From contig JAAEUE010000222.1 in the NCBI GenBank assembly GCA_024227565.1, positions 1 to 64,000 on the forward strand: a stretch of DNA of 64,000 nt, given 5' to 3'. A model generated the notes under the pieces. That model was not told the origin of the DNA, ran no database searches, and saw only the letters and a program-made list of their open reading frames with translations. This document shows positions 55,964 through 64,000 of the stretch, piece by piece. The position numbers and the translations under genes are program-made. Source of the DNA: Alphaproteobacteria bacterium. GTDB taxonomy: Bacteria; Pseudomonadota; Alphaproteobacteria; Rhizobiales; CAJQND01. Each line of letters starts with the position of its first letter. Within the stretch, counting starts at the first letter, position 1.

Positions 55964-56419
55964 TTAGCTCCCGCCAACCACGTCGACGAGCGCCCTCAAG
56001 TCTTTGATCATTCCGGGCATTCGCTCTCCACCAAGGCCGGCAATCACCTGATCTTGGGCCTGGCGCCAGAACGGCATGGCCTCTGCCACAATCGCCTTGC
56101 CTGCAGGACTGATCGAAACAAGCTTGACACGCTCATCCGCCTCACGCCCGATGGAAAGCCACCTGTTCTTTATAAGCGGCTGCAGATTTCGCGTTAACGT
56201 GGTTCGGTCCATCACCAAGACGTCCGCCAGTTTCGACAGCGGCATCTCCCCTCGCCTCTCTACCACAGCCAGAAGCGTGAACTGAGTAGCCCGCAAACCG
56301 GTTGGCTTAAGCGCCGCATCATAGAACTGCGAGGTGACACGCATCGCCCGCCGCAGATTGGCATGCGCGCAAAAACCAACATCGGTTAGCTCGTCAAGAT
56401 CTGGGTTCGAGTTTGTCAT
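55964..56419 (-). CDS. MarR-family transcriptional regulator
   Basis: A 151-residue winged helix protein. ATQFTLLAVVERRGEMPLSKLADVLVMDRTTLTRNLQPLIKNRWL is the DNA-binding part and DERVKLVSISPAGKAIV the wing. A start at 56461 would place operator copy 1 inside the coding region, so the ATG at 56419 is preferred. Its operon holds two membrane proteins, so it probably represses them until a small-molecule signal binds. The signal is unknown; its cysteine (FCAHAN) is a possible sensor. Confidence 0.92.
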   Translation of the reverse strand: MTNSNPDLDELTDVGFCAHANLRRAMRVTSQFYDAALKPTGLRATQFTLLAVVERRGEMPLSKLADVLVMDRTTLTRNLQPLIKNRWLSIGREADERVKLVSISPAGKAIVAEAMPFWRQAQDQVIAGLGGERMPGMIKDLRALVDVVGGS

Positions 56420-56424
56420 ATTTG

Positions 56425-56436
56425 GTGCATATACAC
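56425..56436. promoter_or_regulatory. MarR-type operator, copy 1
   Basis: GTGCATATACAC, the reverse complement of the copy at 55937-55948. It lies six bases upstream of the preferred marR start, where binding would block both transcription and ribosome entry. Confidence 0.7.
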
Positions 56437-56587
56437 CTATTTCACATAATGTCAAGGCCAACGCGCTATTGCCCGGCCGAGTAATCGCACTTTAATAAGC
56501 TCTGGGCGAACTGACCGACTTCGTTTTATACAAGGCATTCGTTTGGCGTGCTGTTGCGTCATCGGCCATGCAATGCCGGAGCTAGAT

Positions 56588-57034
56588 ATGAGCAAACCGA
56601 TCCTGATCCTCAACGGGCCAAACTTGAACCTGTTGGGAACGCGCGAGCCTGAGATCTATGGGGCCACAACTTTGCCTCAGGTGGAGGACATGTGCCGGGA
56701 AGAAGCTTCTGCGCGCGGCTTTGAGATTTCGTTCCATCAATCCAACAGCGAGGCTGAGATCATTGGTTGGATCCAAGGGGCTGTTTCTGGAGCTGCAGGA
56801 ATTATCATCAACCCTGCTGCCTTCACGCACACATCGGTGGCCATTCTGGATGCTTTGAAAATGGTGCCCTGCCCGGTGATCGAACTCCACATTTCCAACC
56901 CGCATGCGCGCGAAGAATTCCGGCACAAGTCATTTGTGAGCTTGGCAGCCACCGGCGTGATCTGTGGTCTGGGCGTGGACGGTTACAAGCTAGCCATTCA
57001 GGCCATGGCCGGTTTACTGGGCCGATCTGCATGA
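56588..57034 (+). CDS. aroQ: Type II 3-dehydroquinate dehydratase
   Basis: A 148-residue protein of normal size with [21 protein letters not shown], then [33 protein letters not shown] and [21 protein letters not shown]. The catalytic Tyr (REPEIYG) and His ([11 protein letters not shown] region) are present. It makes 3-dehydroshikimate in aromatic amino acid synthesis or quinate breakdown. The frame opens at 56543; the ATG at 56588 after GGAGCTAG is right. Its stop overlaps aroE by four bases. Confidence 0.95.
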   Translation: MSKPILILNGPNLNLLGTREPEIYGATTLPQVEDMCREEASARGFEISFHQSNSEAEIIGWIQGAVSGAAGIIINPAAFTHTSVAILDALKMVPCPVIELHISNPHAREEFRHKSFVSLAATGVICGLGVDGYKLAIQAMAGLLGRSA

Positions 57035-57873
57035 CTGCGCCACGGCCTGAGGCGTGCGTGATCGGTTATCCGGCAAAGCATTCGCGCTCACCCAAGCTGC
57101 ATGGCTACTGGCTCGATCAGTATGGCATTGATGGTGCTTACCGCGCCGAGGAAATATCAACAGAAGATTTTCCCGCCTTCGTAAAATCTTTGTCCGAACA
57201 CGGTTACGTGGGCGCCAACGTCACGATGCCCCATAAGGAAGCTGCGCTGGAGCTGTCAGAGCCTGACGAGAGGGCGTTGGCAGTTGGGGCTGCAAACACC
57301 TTGTGGCTCGATGCCGGCCGTCTCAAGTCAACCAACACTGATGTGGAGGGCTTTCTTGGGTCTCTGGACACTGCATCGCCAGGTTGGGACCAGCGAACCA
57401 ACAGCGCCTTGGTGCTGGGCGCTGGCGGTGCCGGGCGCGCGGTCATCTTTGGATTAATCGAGCGCGGCCTGACCGAAATCCATGTTGTCAACCGGACGGT
57501 TGCCAAGGCAGCGGCCTTAAGGGAGCGATTTGGCAACGCCATAGAACCAGCGGGGCTGGACGCCCTTCCCAGCCTGATGGAAGGTGCCACACTCTTGGTG
57601 AACACCACCTCCTTGGGTATGCATGGCGAACCGTCGCTCGATGTCGATCTTACTCCCATGGCCGCTCGGGCCGTAGTGGCCGACATTGTCTATGTGCCGC
57701 TTAAGACGAAATTGCTGCGTGATGCAGAAGCCCATGGCTTTGCAACTGCCAACGGGTTGGACATGTTGCTGCATCAGGCCGTACGCGGCTTTGAGCTCTG
57801 GTTCGGCTCCCGCCCTGAGGTTACCCGCGAGCTTTACGAGATGTTGGCAGCCGACATTGAAGCGGGAGCCTGA
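57031..57873 (+). CDS. aroE: Shikimate dehydrogenase
   Basis: A 280-residue NADP enzyme. The shikimate site is in [16 protein letters not shown] and [14 protein letters not shown] (Lys), with [18 protein letters not shown] and [16 protein letters not shown] as the NADP part, and [19 protein letters not shown] at the end. ATG overlaps the aroQ stop (ATGA), so the two steps are made together. The open frame goes on upstream inside aroQ in another register and is not part of this protein. Confidence 0.95.
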   Translation: MTAPRPEACVIGYPAKHSRSPKLHGYWLDQYGIDGAYRAEEISTEDFPAFVKSLSEHGYVGANVTMPHKEAALELSEPDERALAVGAANTLWLDAGRLKSTNTDVEGFLGSLDTASPGWDQRTNSALVLGAGGAGRAVIFGLIERGLTEIHVVNRTVAKAAALRERFGNAIEPAGLDALPSLMEGATLLVNTTSLGMHGEPSLDVDLTPMAARAVVADIVYVPLKTKLLRDAEAHGFATANGLDMLLHQAVRGFELWFGSRPEVTRELYEMLAADIEAGA

Positions 57874-57883
57874 GCCGGTGCGC

Positions 57884-59128
57884 TCATGCGCTATCGGTGG
57901 TCTGATCGACCTCCTCGCCCAGAATTTCGCGCAAGAGCTCGTCCGTTTGCTCTCCGCATTGCGGCGGTGAGTGGCGGTAGGTGACCGGTGTTCTGCTGAA
58001 CTTTACCGGATTGCCGATCAGATCAACGCTGCCGCTTTCAGCAAGCGGCTGGGGCATGGAAATCTTCATGTCACGGGCCTGCACCTGCTCGCTTTCAAAC
58101 ACTTCTGGAATAGTGTTGATGGCGCCGCCCGGAACGTTGTTGGCCTCCATACCATCAACCAGTTCCTGTTTGTGCAGTGTGGCAATCTTGCCGCTCAGAA
58201 TGTCGATCAGCGTCTCTCGGTTTTCCAGCCGCATCGAGTTAGTGACAAAGCGGGGATCATCCGCCAGCTCCGGCAATCCTAAAAGCTTACAGAACCTTTG
58301 ATATTGCCCGTCGTTACCTGCCGCAACGATAACGTGCCCATCTGACGCCTGGAAAACTTGATAGGGCACAATATTGGGATGCTGGTTGCCGCGCCGCTTT
58401 GGTTCTTGGCCGGACAAAAGATAGTTGGTGCCTTCATTCACCAGCCAGGAGACTTGTGTGTCGACCAGGGAAACGTCAATCTGCTGCCCTAGGCCCGTCT
58501 GGTCGCGGTGGCGCAGTGCCGCCAGAATTCCAAGGCCGCCGTACAGACCGCAAACCACATCGGCTATCCCGACGCCCACCTTCATCGGTTCTCCTTCCGG
58601 CGCGCCGGTGAGGCTCATGATGCCACCATACCCTTGGGCCAAAAGATCATAGCCGGGCCGGTGCGCGTTGGGGCCGGTCTGGCCAAACCCGGTTATTGAA
58701 CAATAGACGAGCCCGGGATGTTCAGCCGACAGGCTCTCATAGTCCAAGCCATACTTCTTCAATCCACCCAGCTTGAAATTCTCCACAACCACATCGCAGT
58801 GCCGGGCCAGTTTGCGGATCAAGGCGGCGCCGTCAGCGCTCGCCATGTCGATGGCAATAGATCGCTTGTTCCGGTTGGCCGCGAGATAGTAGGCGCTTTC
58901 CGGCATGGGTTTGCCATCCTTGCCGGTCACATAGGGCGGCCCCCAGGCGCGAGTGTCATCGCCTGCACCAGGACGCTCGACCTTGATGATATCGGCACCA
59001 AAATCTCCCAAGGTCTGGGTCATGGTTGGGCCTGCCAGAATCCGCGACAAATCCAAAACCCTTATGCCATCAAGAGGGCCCTTTGCGCCTGCAGCTCCAC
59101 TCGCCGCCGGTTCAACACCATCGTTCAT
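57884..59128 (-). CDS. CaiB/BaiF family CoA-transferase
   Basis: A 414-residue class III CoA-transferase: LDGIRVLDLSRILAGPTMTQTLGDFGADIIKVERPGAGDDTR at the start, NRNKRSIAIDM, VVENFKLGGLKKYGLDYESL, YCSITGFGQTGPNAHRPGYDLLAQGYGGIMSLTG with the catalytic Asp, and VSLVDTQVSWLVNEGTNYLL. It moves CoA between carboxylic acids (succinyl-CoA, carnitine or mesaconate class). The substrate is unknown. It meets aroE tail to tail and could work with the CaiD-like protein elsewhere. Confidence 0.92.
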   Translation of the reverse strand: MNDGVEPAASGAAGAKGPLDGIRVLDLSRILAGPTMTQTLGDFGADIIKVERPGAGDDTRAWGPPYVTGKDGKPMPESAYYLAANRNKRSIAIDMASADGAALIRKLARHCDVVVENFKLGGLKKYGLDYESLSAEHPGLVYCSITGFGQTGPNAHRPGYDLLAQGYGGIMSLTGAPEGEPMKVGVGIADVVCGLYGGLGILAALRHRDQTGLGQQIDVSLVDTQVSWLVNEGTNYLLSGQEPKRRGNQHPNIVPYQVFQASDGHVIVAAGNDGQYQRFCKLLGLPELADDPRFVTNSMRLENRETLIDILSGKIATLHKQELVDGMEANNVPGGAINTIPEVFESEQVQARDMKISMPQPLAESGSVDLIGNPVKFSRTPVTYRHSPPQCGEQTDELLREILGEEVDQTTDSA

Positions 59129-59151
59129 AATAATGCCTCGGTTTGTCTTCT

Positions 59152-60174
59152 TCAGGTCGTACCATGCATAGCCCGCCGGCGCTGACGCACCTCTTCCGTG
59201 GCCTGTTGGGAACCGTCATGGAACGTTCCAAAGAGGCGATCCCAATGGGTTTCCGATGAACCATAATTGCACTCATGATACCGGTGATGGAGTTGGTGGA
59301 AAAACTCCCCCAGCACAAAACTGTTCTTGCCCTTCACCAAAAGACCCTCAAATCCTGCGTGCGAGGTGACTGCAGAAAGCACCTGCATTTGTTGATAAAA
59401 CAAAATGTGCACAGGATGCGACGCCACCACCCAGTGGATCATCACCGAACTTAACCACAACACATGCTCAACCGGATGCATGGAGTTGCCTGACCAGGGT
59501 CCGATGTTTGAATTGCGATGGTGCACAGTATGAGCCAACCGATAAAGCGGCGGCCAGTGCAACAACCGGTGAACCCAGTAGAACGAGAACGCCTGCCAGA
59601 ACGGCAAGAGGGCAAAGAGCACGACAAACCAAACAGGATTGTCGCTCCAAGCCAGCACCGCTGCATAACCATTTGCATAACCCCAGAGCAGAAAGACCTC
59701 ATATGCGGTCCAAACCGTCACACCGCTGGCCAAGGTCCAATACATGTTGTCCAGAACCTGGTCACGGAAGCTGAAGTTGCGGTTTTTCCGCGCGAGCTCA
59801 CGATGATCATACTTGAGCTTCTTGCCCTGCTTGCTGAAGGTGTAGAGGTACAGGTGAAGTCCTCCGGCCACCACGATCATCAGACCCAGATTACGCAGGT
59901 AAACCTCTGCAATCCATCCCGCGGCAAACTCACGGCACCGCTCCAGGGCCGGTGTCAGATAGAACCACGTCACAAGCGCAATGGCCAAGACCACCGCGCG
60001 CTCGGTAATCGGAAACCAGGCTCGGGCGAGCCAAGCCATTACCCGTGCCGGTTCCGGAGGCCAATTGAAGTAAGGGGCGATGTGGATCGGAAGCTTCGGG
60101 CTATGGTTCCAATCAGACCGCTTTTCGCGCGCCGGAGCAGTGTCGTCGTCTTGGGGGTTGGTGATATCAGACAT
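59152..60174 (-). CDS. Sterol desaturase / fatty acid hydroxylase family membrane protein
   Basis: A 340-residue membrane protein with five or so helices and the eight-histidine di-iron motif: HRLLHWPPLYRLAHTVHHRNSNIGPWSGNSMHPVEH and later HQLHHRYHECNYG. Such enzymes hydroxylate or desaturate lipids or carotenoids with O2. ATG at 60174 follows AAGGATATTCGGG. It is divergent from the sulfide-oxidation genes, separated by 221 bases, and its relation to them is not clear. Confidence 0.9.
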   Translation of the reverse strand: MSDITNPQDDDTAPAREKRSDWNHSPKLPIHIAPYFNWPPEPARVMAWLARAWFPITERAVVLAIALVTWFYLTPALERCREFAAGWIAEVYLRNLGLMIVVAGGLHLYLYTFSKQGKKLKYDHRELARKNRNFSFRDQVLDNMYWTLASGVTVWTAYEVFLLWGYANGYAAVLAWSDNPVWFVVLFALLPFWQAFSFYWVHRLLHWPPLYRLAHTVHHRNSNIGPWSGNSMHPVEHVLWLSSVMIHWVVASHPVHILFYQQMQVLSAVTSHAGFEGLLVKGKNSFVLGEFFHQLHHRYHECNYGSSETHWDRLFGTFHDGSQQATEEVRQRRRAMHGTT

Positions 60175-60395
60175 CCCGAATATCCTTCGAAACGCACGAA
60201 GCGAATGGAGTCATACGTCCAGCAAATTCTATGGCACGCAAATGCCACAACGTCATCGTCTTTTTCCAAGACTGCGTACTGCGCATGTGAGAACTGGCGG
60301 TGAGGATAGCTCAAGAATTTATATGTTCACATTCGAATAATGCAATGTATACTTGTCACAAGAACCTCAACAATGAGGACGCCGGGAGGGCATTG

Positions 60396-60779
60396 ATGTT
60401 GATCCCAGTTGCCAAGGCTACTCAGAGCAAAGTGGGAATGTCAGCGCTCGCAATGCTGATGTTTGTCGGCTTGTCATCTGCTGGATCGACAGAAACTCAA
60501 CAAGAGAAGTTCACGAATATTCTTTCAAAGGCCGATCCAGCCTATGGGGAGTACTTGGCGGGCCAGTGCGTGACCTGCCATGCGCCAACAGGTGCGGCCC
60601 AAGGCATTCCCCACATTCATGGCTTGCCGGATGTGTACCTGGTCCAAACCTTGCTGGAGTACAAAACCAGCACCGAGGGCCGCACAAATCCAGCCATGGT
60701 CAATATCGCCAAGAACCTGTCCGAGGAAGAACTCGGCTCACTTGCCAAATACTTTTCTGAGCAAAACCCCACTGAATGA
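60396..60779 (+). CDS. Monohaem cytochrome c, FccA-like partner of the following flavoprotein
   Basis: A 127-residue exported protein: signal peptide (residues 1-30), one haem motif CVTCH and the axial Met in NPAMVNIAKNL. The size matches monohaem subunits of flavocytochrome c sulfide dehydrogenase. Its mature part starts near STETQQEKF. GGAGGG lies nine bases before the ATG at 60396; the frame opens at 60300 but that stretch is not a signal. It takes electrons from FccB and gives them to the respiratory chain. Confidence 0.85.
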   Translation: MLIPVAKATQSKVGMSALAMLMFVGLSSAGSTETQQEKFTNILSKADPAYGEYLAGQCVTCHAPTGAAQGIPHIHGLPDVYLVQTLLEYKTSTEGRTNPAMVNIAKNLSEEELGSLAKYFSEQNPTE

Positions 60780-60803
60780 AACTAATGCGAAGGGAGAATT
60801 GAA

Positions 60804-62075
60804 ATGACCCACATTACACGACGCCGGTTTGGAACCTTGCTGGCTTCCACGGCTGCTGCAAGCACGTTGGCTGCGCCCGCAGTACTATCTGCCGCAAAGA
60901 TGCGGCTCGCAATCATCGGGGGTGGCCCCGGCGGCGCCACGGCGGCTCGCTATGTGGCCAAAGGATCAAAGGACGTTGCGGTTACCCTGATCGAGCCAAA
61001 ACACCATTTTACCACCTGCTTTTTCTCAAACCTATACCTTGGCGGCTTCAGAACATTGGACTCCATCACCCACAGCTATGGAACCCTGGCGGCCCAGTAT
61101 GGGGTGAACATGGTGCATGATGTGGCAGTTGATGTTGACCGCGCCGGCAAGACCGTCAAACTCGGCCGCGGCACTGATATTGGCTATGATCGCCTTGTGG
61201 TCTCTCCCGGCATTGAAATGCGCTATGACACGATCGAGGGTTACAGCGCCGAAGCCTCAACCGCGATGCCTCATGCCTGGCAGGCCGGCACCCAGACGGC
61301 CACTTTGAAAAAGCAACTCGAAGCTATGGACGATGGCGGCGTGGTGGTGGTTGCTCCGCCACCTAATCCGTTCCGTTGCCCGCCTGGACCTTACGAGCGG
61401 ATCTGCATGATCGCGCACTATCTGAAGGCCAATAAGCCGAAGTCCAAAATCATGGTGTTGGATGCCAAGAACAAGTTTTCCAAGCAAGCCCTGTTCCAGG
61501 AAGCCTGGGCGTCGCACTACGACGGCATGATCGAATGGCTGCCAGAAGAAGTGACGGGCGGCGTGAAGGCGGTCAAGGCAGATTCTATGGAAGTTGTCAT
61601 GGACGATGAAACCGTGAAAGCAGCTGTAGCCAACGTGATCCCGGCACAGGCTGCCGGCATCATCGCGAAGCGCGCCGGGTTGACAAATGACGGCGGCTGG
61701 TGCCCGATTGATCCGCATTCCATGCGCTCCAAAACGGACGAGAATGTCTTTGTGATTGGCGATGCCTCCGTGGCATCTGCAATGCCCAAATCCGGTTTCT
61801 CAGCCAACAGCCAGGCGAAGGTTGCGGCCAACGCCATATTGGCTGATTTGACGGGATCCAAGAAGTTCCCGGCTAAATTCCGTAACACCTGTTGGAGCCT
61901 TGTTGCCACCAATGACGGCGTTAAAGTGGGCGCCGACTACAAGGGCGGCGATGCCAAGATCGAGGTAACAAGCAAGTTCATCTCCAAAACCGGCGAAGCT
62001 GCAGATCTTAGGGCCCAAACCGCTGAAGAGGCGAATGGCTGGTACGCTGGCATCACCAAAGACATGTTCGGCTAG
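60804..62075 (+). CDS. fccB: Flavocytochrome c sulfide dehydrogenase flavoprotein subunit (FccB/SoxF-like)
   Basis: A 423-residue periplasmic FAD protein with a Tat signal (TRRRFGTLLAST). IIGGGPGGATAARYV is the FAD site. HHFTTCFFSNLYLGG, RCPPGPYERICMIAHYL and GGWCPIDPHSMRS are the hallmarks of FccB; the two cysteines in the last two motifs form the redox disulfide next to FAD. It oxidises sulfide to sulfur or polysulfide. Next to the cytochrome gene by 24 bases, with the Tat MBL gene following by 21 bases. Confidence 0.93.
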   Translation: MTHITRRRFGTLLASTAAASTLAAPAVLSAAKMRLAIIGGGPGGATAARYVAKGSKDVAVTLIEPKHHFTTCFFSNLYLGGFRTLDSITHSYGTLAAQYGVNMVHDVAVDVDRAGKTVKLGRGTDIGYDRLVVSPGIEMRYDTIEGYSAEASTAMPHAWQAGTQTATLKKQLEAMDDGGVVVVAPPPNPFRCPPGPYERICMIAHYLKANKPKSKIMVLDAKNKFSKQALFQEAWASHYDGMIEWLPEEVTGGVKAVKADSMEVVMDDETVKAAVANVIPAQAAGIIAKRAGLTNDGGWCPIDPHSMRSKTDENVFVIGDASVASAMPKSGFSANSQAKVAANAILADLTGSKKFPAKFRNTCWSLVATNDGVKVGADYKGGDAKIEVTSKFISKTGEAADLRAQTAEEANGWYAGITKDMFG

Positions 62076-62096
62076 GACGGACACGAAGGAACGACA

Positions 62097-63080
62097 ATGA
62101 TCAAGTTCCCCTCAACAGGGCGCCGGCGCTTCTTGCAAGCCGCCGGCGCCGCCGCTGCACTGAGCAGCATCGCTCCAACGGCTGCGTTGGGGTTTACCGA
62201 ACAGAAAAATGCCCAGGCGCCTGGATATTTTCGCTTCATGCTCGGCAAGTTTGAGATCACGATGCTGAGTGACGGTTTGAACCAAACTCCGTTTCGGTAC
62301 TCTGCCTCAAACGTGCCTGAAGACGAGCTGCGCAGCTATCTGAAAGCGCTTCACCAGCCATTGGATGCACGGGTGTCCCACTTGAACGTCACCCTGATCA
62401 ACACTGGCGAAAAGCTAGTGCTGATCGATTGCGGCTCCGGTGACAATTTCAGGGAGGGCACTGGCAAGCTAACCGAGAGCCTGGAGGGCGCAGGATATGC
62501 GCCTGAAGACGTGGACCACATTGTGATCACCCACGGCCATCCAGATCACATCTGGGGGATCATTGATGATTTTGCCGAAGAGCCGCGCTTTGCCAATGCC
62601 AGCTATACAATGAGCACCGGCGAGTGGGACTATTGGACGGCGAAGGATCTAGAGACCCGCATGCCAGAAGGATTTAGGTTCTTCGCCACGGGCGCCCACC
62701 GCAATCTGTTGCCGGTGGCCGAACGCACAACACGGATCAAACCGGGAGCCGAAATCATGCCCGGCCTGCAAACCCTCGCCTCGCCAGGCCACACCCTCGA
62801 CCACATGTCGGTGCTGGCGCATTCACAAGGCGAATCCCTGCTGATCGTTGGCGATGCGATCACGCACCCCTACATCTCCCTGGAGCATCCGGAATGGCAG
62901 CCCCAAATGGACATGGACAAGACGGTGGCCGTGAAAACCCGCAAACGCTTGGTTGATATGGCGGCAACGGACCGTCTGATCGTTGCCGCCTATCACATTC
63001 CATTTCCAGGGGTCGGGCACATTGCGCCCAAGGGCAGCTCCTATCAGTGGGTGCCCCTCACCTGGCGTTGGGAGCTCTAA
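62097..63080 (+). CDS. Tat-exported metallo-beta-lactamase-fold hydrolase, SoxH-like
   Basis: A 327-residue protein with a Tat signal (GRRRFLQAAGAAAALSS) and an MBL domain: LIDCGSGDNF, HIVITHGHPDHIWG (the HxHxDH metal motif), SPGHTLDHMSV and VGDAITH. A later HIPFPGVGHI offers more ligands. Its place after FccB resembles the SoxF-SoxG/H end of sox clusters, in which such proteins act on sulfur intermediates. The reaction is not known. It meets the DsrE gene tail to tail. Confidence 0.88.
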   Translation: MIKFPSTGRRRFLQAAGAAAALSSIAPTAALGFTEQKNAQAPGYFRFMLGKFEITMLSDGLNQTPFRYSASNVPEDELRSYLKALHQPLDARVSHLNVTLINTGEKLVLIDCGSGDNFREGTGKLTESLEGAGYAPEDVDHIVITHGHPDHIWGIIDDFAEEPRFANASYTMSTGEWDYWTAKDLETRMPEGFRFFATGAHRNLLPVAERTTRIKPGAEIMPGLQTLASPGHTLDHMSVLAHSQGESLLIVGDAITHPYISLEHPEWQPQMDMDKTVAVKTRKRLVDMAATDRLIVAAYHIPFPGVGHIAPKGSSYQWVPLTWRWEL

Positions 63081-63085
63081 CGCCC

Positions 63086-63550
63086 CTAAGGCTTGATGTA
63101 AGTGTAGCCCTTCTGCTGAAGATAGGAGAGTTCAGCCACGCCGCTCGGTATGATGTCTTCTTCATAGACATCGAACAGATCATTTTCATAACTGATCTTT
63201 CGGCCCTTCAGAGTGTTGTTGCACACGTGGAAGCCCACGTTCTGGGATTTCAAACTCACAACAGCGCCTTTAACCTTGGAGTTCTCTTTGGCGCTCATCA
63301 GCAGGCCAAGACCGTTCCCATGGAGCACAACTTTAATCTCCATATTGTCGGCACCGACCGCATTGATGTGGTTTTGGATGTTCCGCATGGCGCCGCGATA
63401 CTTTTTGTCATCGGCACCACCATTGTAATTGATGTGATAAACCACCTTCTGCTTGCCATACCGTTCGCCAGCAGCGAGATCGGATACCTGCACGAACAGC
63501 AGGCCCACCGCTGCAATTACTCCTAGAGCTAATGTGGTGAGACTTTTCAT
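63086..63550 (-). CDS. Exported DsrE-family protein
   Basis: A 154-residue protein with a Sec signal peptide (residues 1-27, cleavage after LAAG). The mature part VVYHINYNGGADDKKYRGAMRNIQNHINAVG, VVLHGNGLGLLM and VGFHVCNNTLKGR fits the DsrE/F fold with one conserved cysteine in the HVCNNTL motif, where sulfur carriers bind persulfide. DsrE proteins usually work in the cytoplasm; this exported form suggests sulfur trafficking in the periplasm. The SqrR-type operator lies 87 bases upstream. Confidence 0.88.
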   Translation of the reverse strand: MKSLTTLALGVIAAVGLLFVQVSDLAAGERYGKQKVVYHINYNGGADDKKYRGAMRNIQNHINAVGADNMEIKVVLHGNGLGLLMSAKENSKVKGAVVSLKSQNVGFHVCNNTLKGRKISYENDLFDVYEEDIIPSGVAELSYLQQKGYTYIKP

Positions 63551-63636
63551 GGTTTCCTCCTATCGATAGTTTTTCTTCGGGATCGACTTCTCCCAGACAG
63601 AAGTGTTTCACCTGGAGTAAAGGAACACAAGTTGAT

Positions 63637-63652
63637 ATTCAGATAGATGAAT
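63637..63652. promoter_or_regulatory. SqrR-type operator ATTC-N8-GAAT
   Basis: ATTC-AGATAGAT-GAAT is a palindrome with an 8-base centre. As I recall, SqrR of Rhodobacter capsulatus binds the motif ATTC-N8-GAAT. It lies between the divergent DsrE gene (start at 63550) and the ArsR regulator (start at 63818). Confidence 0.6.
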
Positions 63653-63817
63653 TTGTTTTGTGGCGGTTCTTCGATTGAGTAGCGGAAGGGAATTTCAAGG
63701 CAGATCAACTAATTGCGAGCCGTTTGCATATTTTCCATCGACGGTGATAGACTGTCGCAATTAAGTGCGCACGCATTTGTGAGCTGATTCGTTGCAATTG
63801 CGAGGCGGAGGGAACAC

Positions 63818-64000
63818 GTGAAATTTGAACCAACCCAAGAAGAGATGGTGGACGGGTCGCAGGAAGCTGCGCAGTTCCTGAAAGCTCTTTCAAACGATAG
63901 CCGGATGTTGATCCTTTGCAGATTGGCTGAAAACGGCGAGATGTCGGTCAGCCAATTGGAGGCAGATCTGCAGTTCCGCCAATCAAAACTTTCCCAACAC
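63818..64000 (+). CDS. ArsR-family regulator, BigR/SqrR-like persulfide sensor (partial)
   Basis: The first 61 residues of a winged helix regulator cut by the window end: AAQFLKALSNDSRMLILCRLAENGEMSVSQLEADLQFRQSKLSQH. The cysteine in the LILCRL motif (C34) is at the place of the first sensing cysteine of SqrR/BigR; the second would lie beyond the window. GTG start with GGCGGAGGGA. It is divergent from the DsrE gene and with it flanks the candidate operator, so it is the likely repressor of the sulfide genes. Confidence 0.85.
   Translation, partial: MKFEPTQEEMVDGSQEAAQFLKALSNDSRMLILCRLAENGEMSVSQLEADLQFRQSKLSQH

Noticed and set aside
56767-57030. Upstream extension of the aroE frame through aroQ
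   Set aside because: The real start is the ATG at 57031 overlapping the aroQ stop; the extension has no AroE features.

Overview
The window reads as one chromosomal stretch of an alphaproteobacterium. The evidence is its high GC content, ATGA/GTGA start-stop overlaps, the gene repertoire (CcdA, MaeB with a phosphotransacetylase tail, CuyA, TRAP transporters, CaiB/CaiD-type proteins, a SqrR/BigR-like regulator) and a dispersed palindromic repeat at 177-260. A marine or soil member of the Hyphomicrobiales or a related order fits, but that placement is inference. No insertion sequence, phage or CRISPR array is visible.

Layout. 1-6200: tail of an unknown gene with its terminator, then a LysR regulator divergent from a cuyA-like sulfo-lyase, followed by a glycine-betaine-type ABC transporter; together they look like an uptake and degradation unit for cysteate or a related zwitterion. 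6200-10340 (minus strand): small membrane protein, SIMPL protein, CaiD-like hydratase, nitronate monooxygenase-like protein, TrmO, CoxG-like protein. 10900-15300: ccdA, Na+/H+ antiporter, maeB. 15289-20660: atypical metallophosphoesterase, a cobalt-type nitrile hydratase operon, haloacid dehalogenase, PuuD-like hydrolase, isoprenylcysteine methyltransferase-like protein, gluconokinase. 20926-28575: a five-gene operon joining a TRAP transporter with unusually long permeases to a fumarate-reductase-like flavoprotein and iron-sulfur subunit. 28800-31760: RhlE helicase, methyltransferase, EamA transporter.

31921-44467 is the accessory region. A tRNA-Gly(UCC) with G in place of the near-universal U33 is followed by a HlyC-type toxin acyltransferase (minus strand), a 0.73 kb AT-richer gap with an RNA-like hairpin, an Imm11/DUF1629-type putative immunity protein, and one 3299-residue RTX protein. 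The RTX protein has two hydrophobic glycine-rich blocks, many calcium-binding repeat blocks, a novel-looking 27-residue repeat array and a cadherin-like domain. No type I secretion genes are present. This is the best candidate for an undescribed system: an acylated giant RTX toxin with its own immunity protein.

44468-59130: aldo/keto reductase, coiled-coil lipoprotein, 5-oxoprolinase-type HyuA-HyuB fusion, glutathione transferase, xylonate-type dehydratase, a broken universal stress protein, enoyl-CoA hydratase, TauE/SafE exporter, a MarR regulator with two matching operators that frame its operon of two membrane proteins, aroQ-aroE, and a CaiB/BaiF CoA-transferase. 59150-64000: fatty acid hydroxylase-like protein, then a sulfide-oxidation set (monohaem cytochrome c, FccB/SoxF flavoprotein, Tat-exported metallo-beta-lactamase-fold protein, exported DsrE protein) beside a persulfide-sensor-like ArsR repressor cut by the window end, with an ATTC-N8-GAAT operator between the last two.
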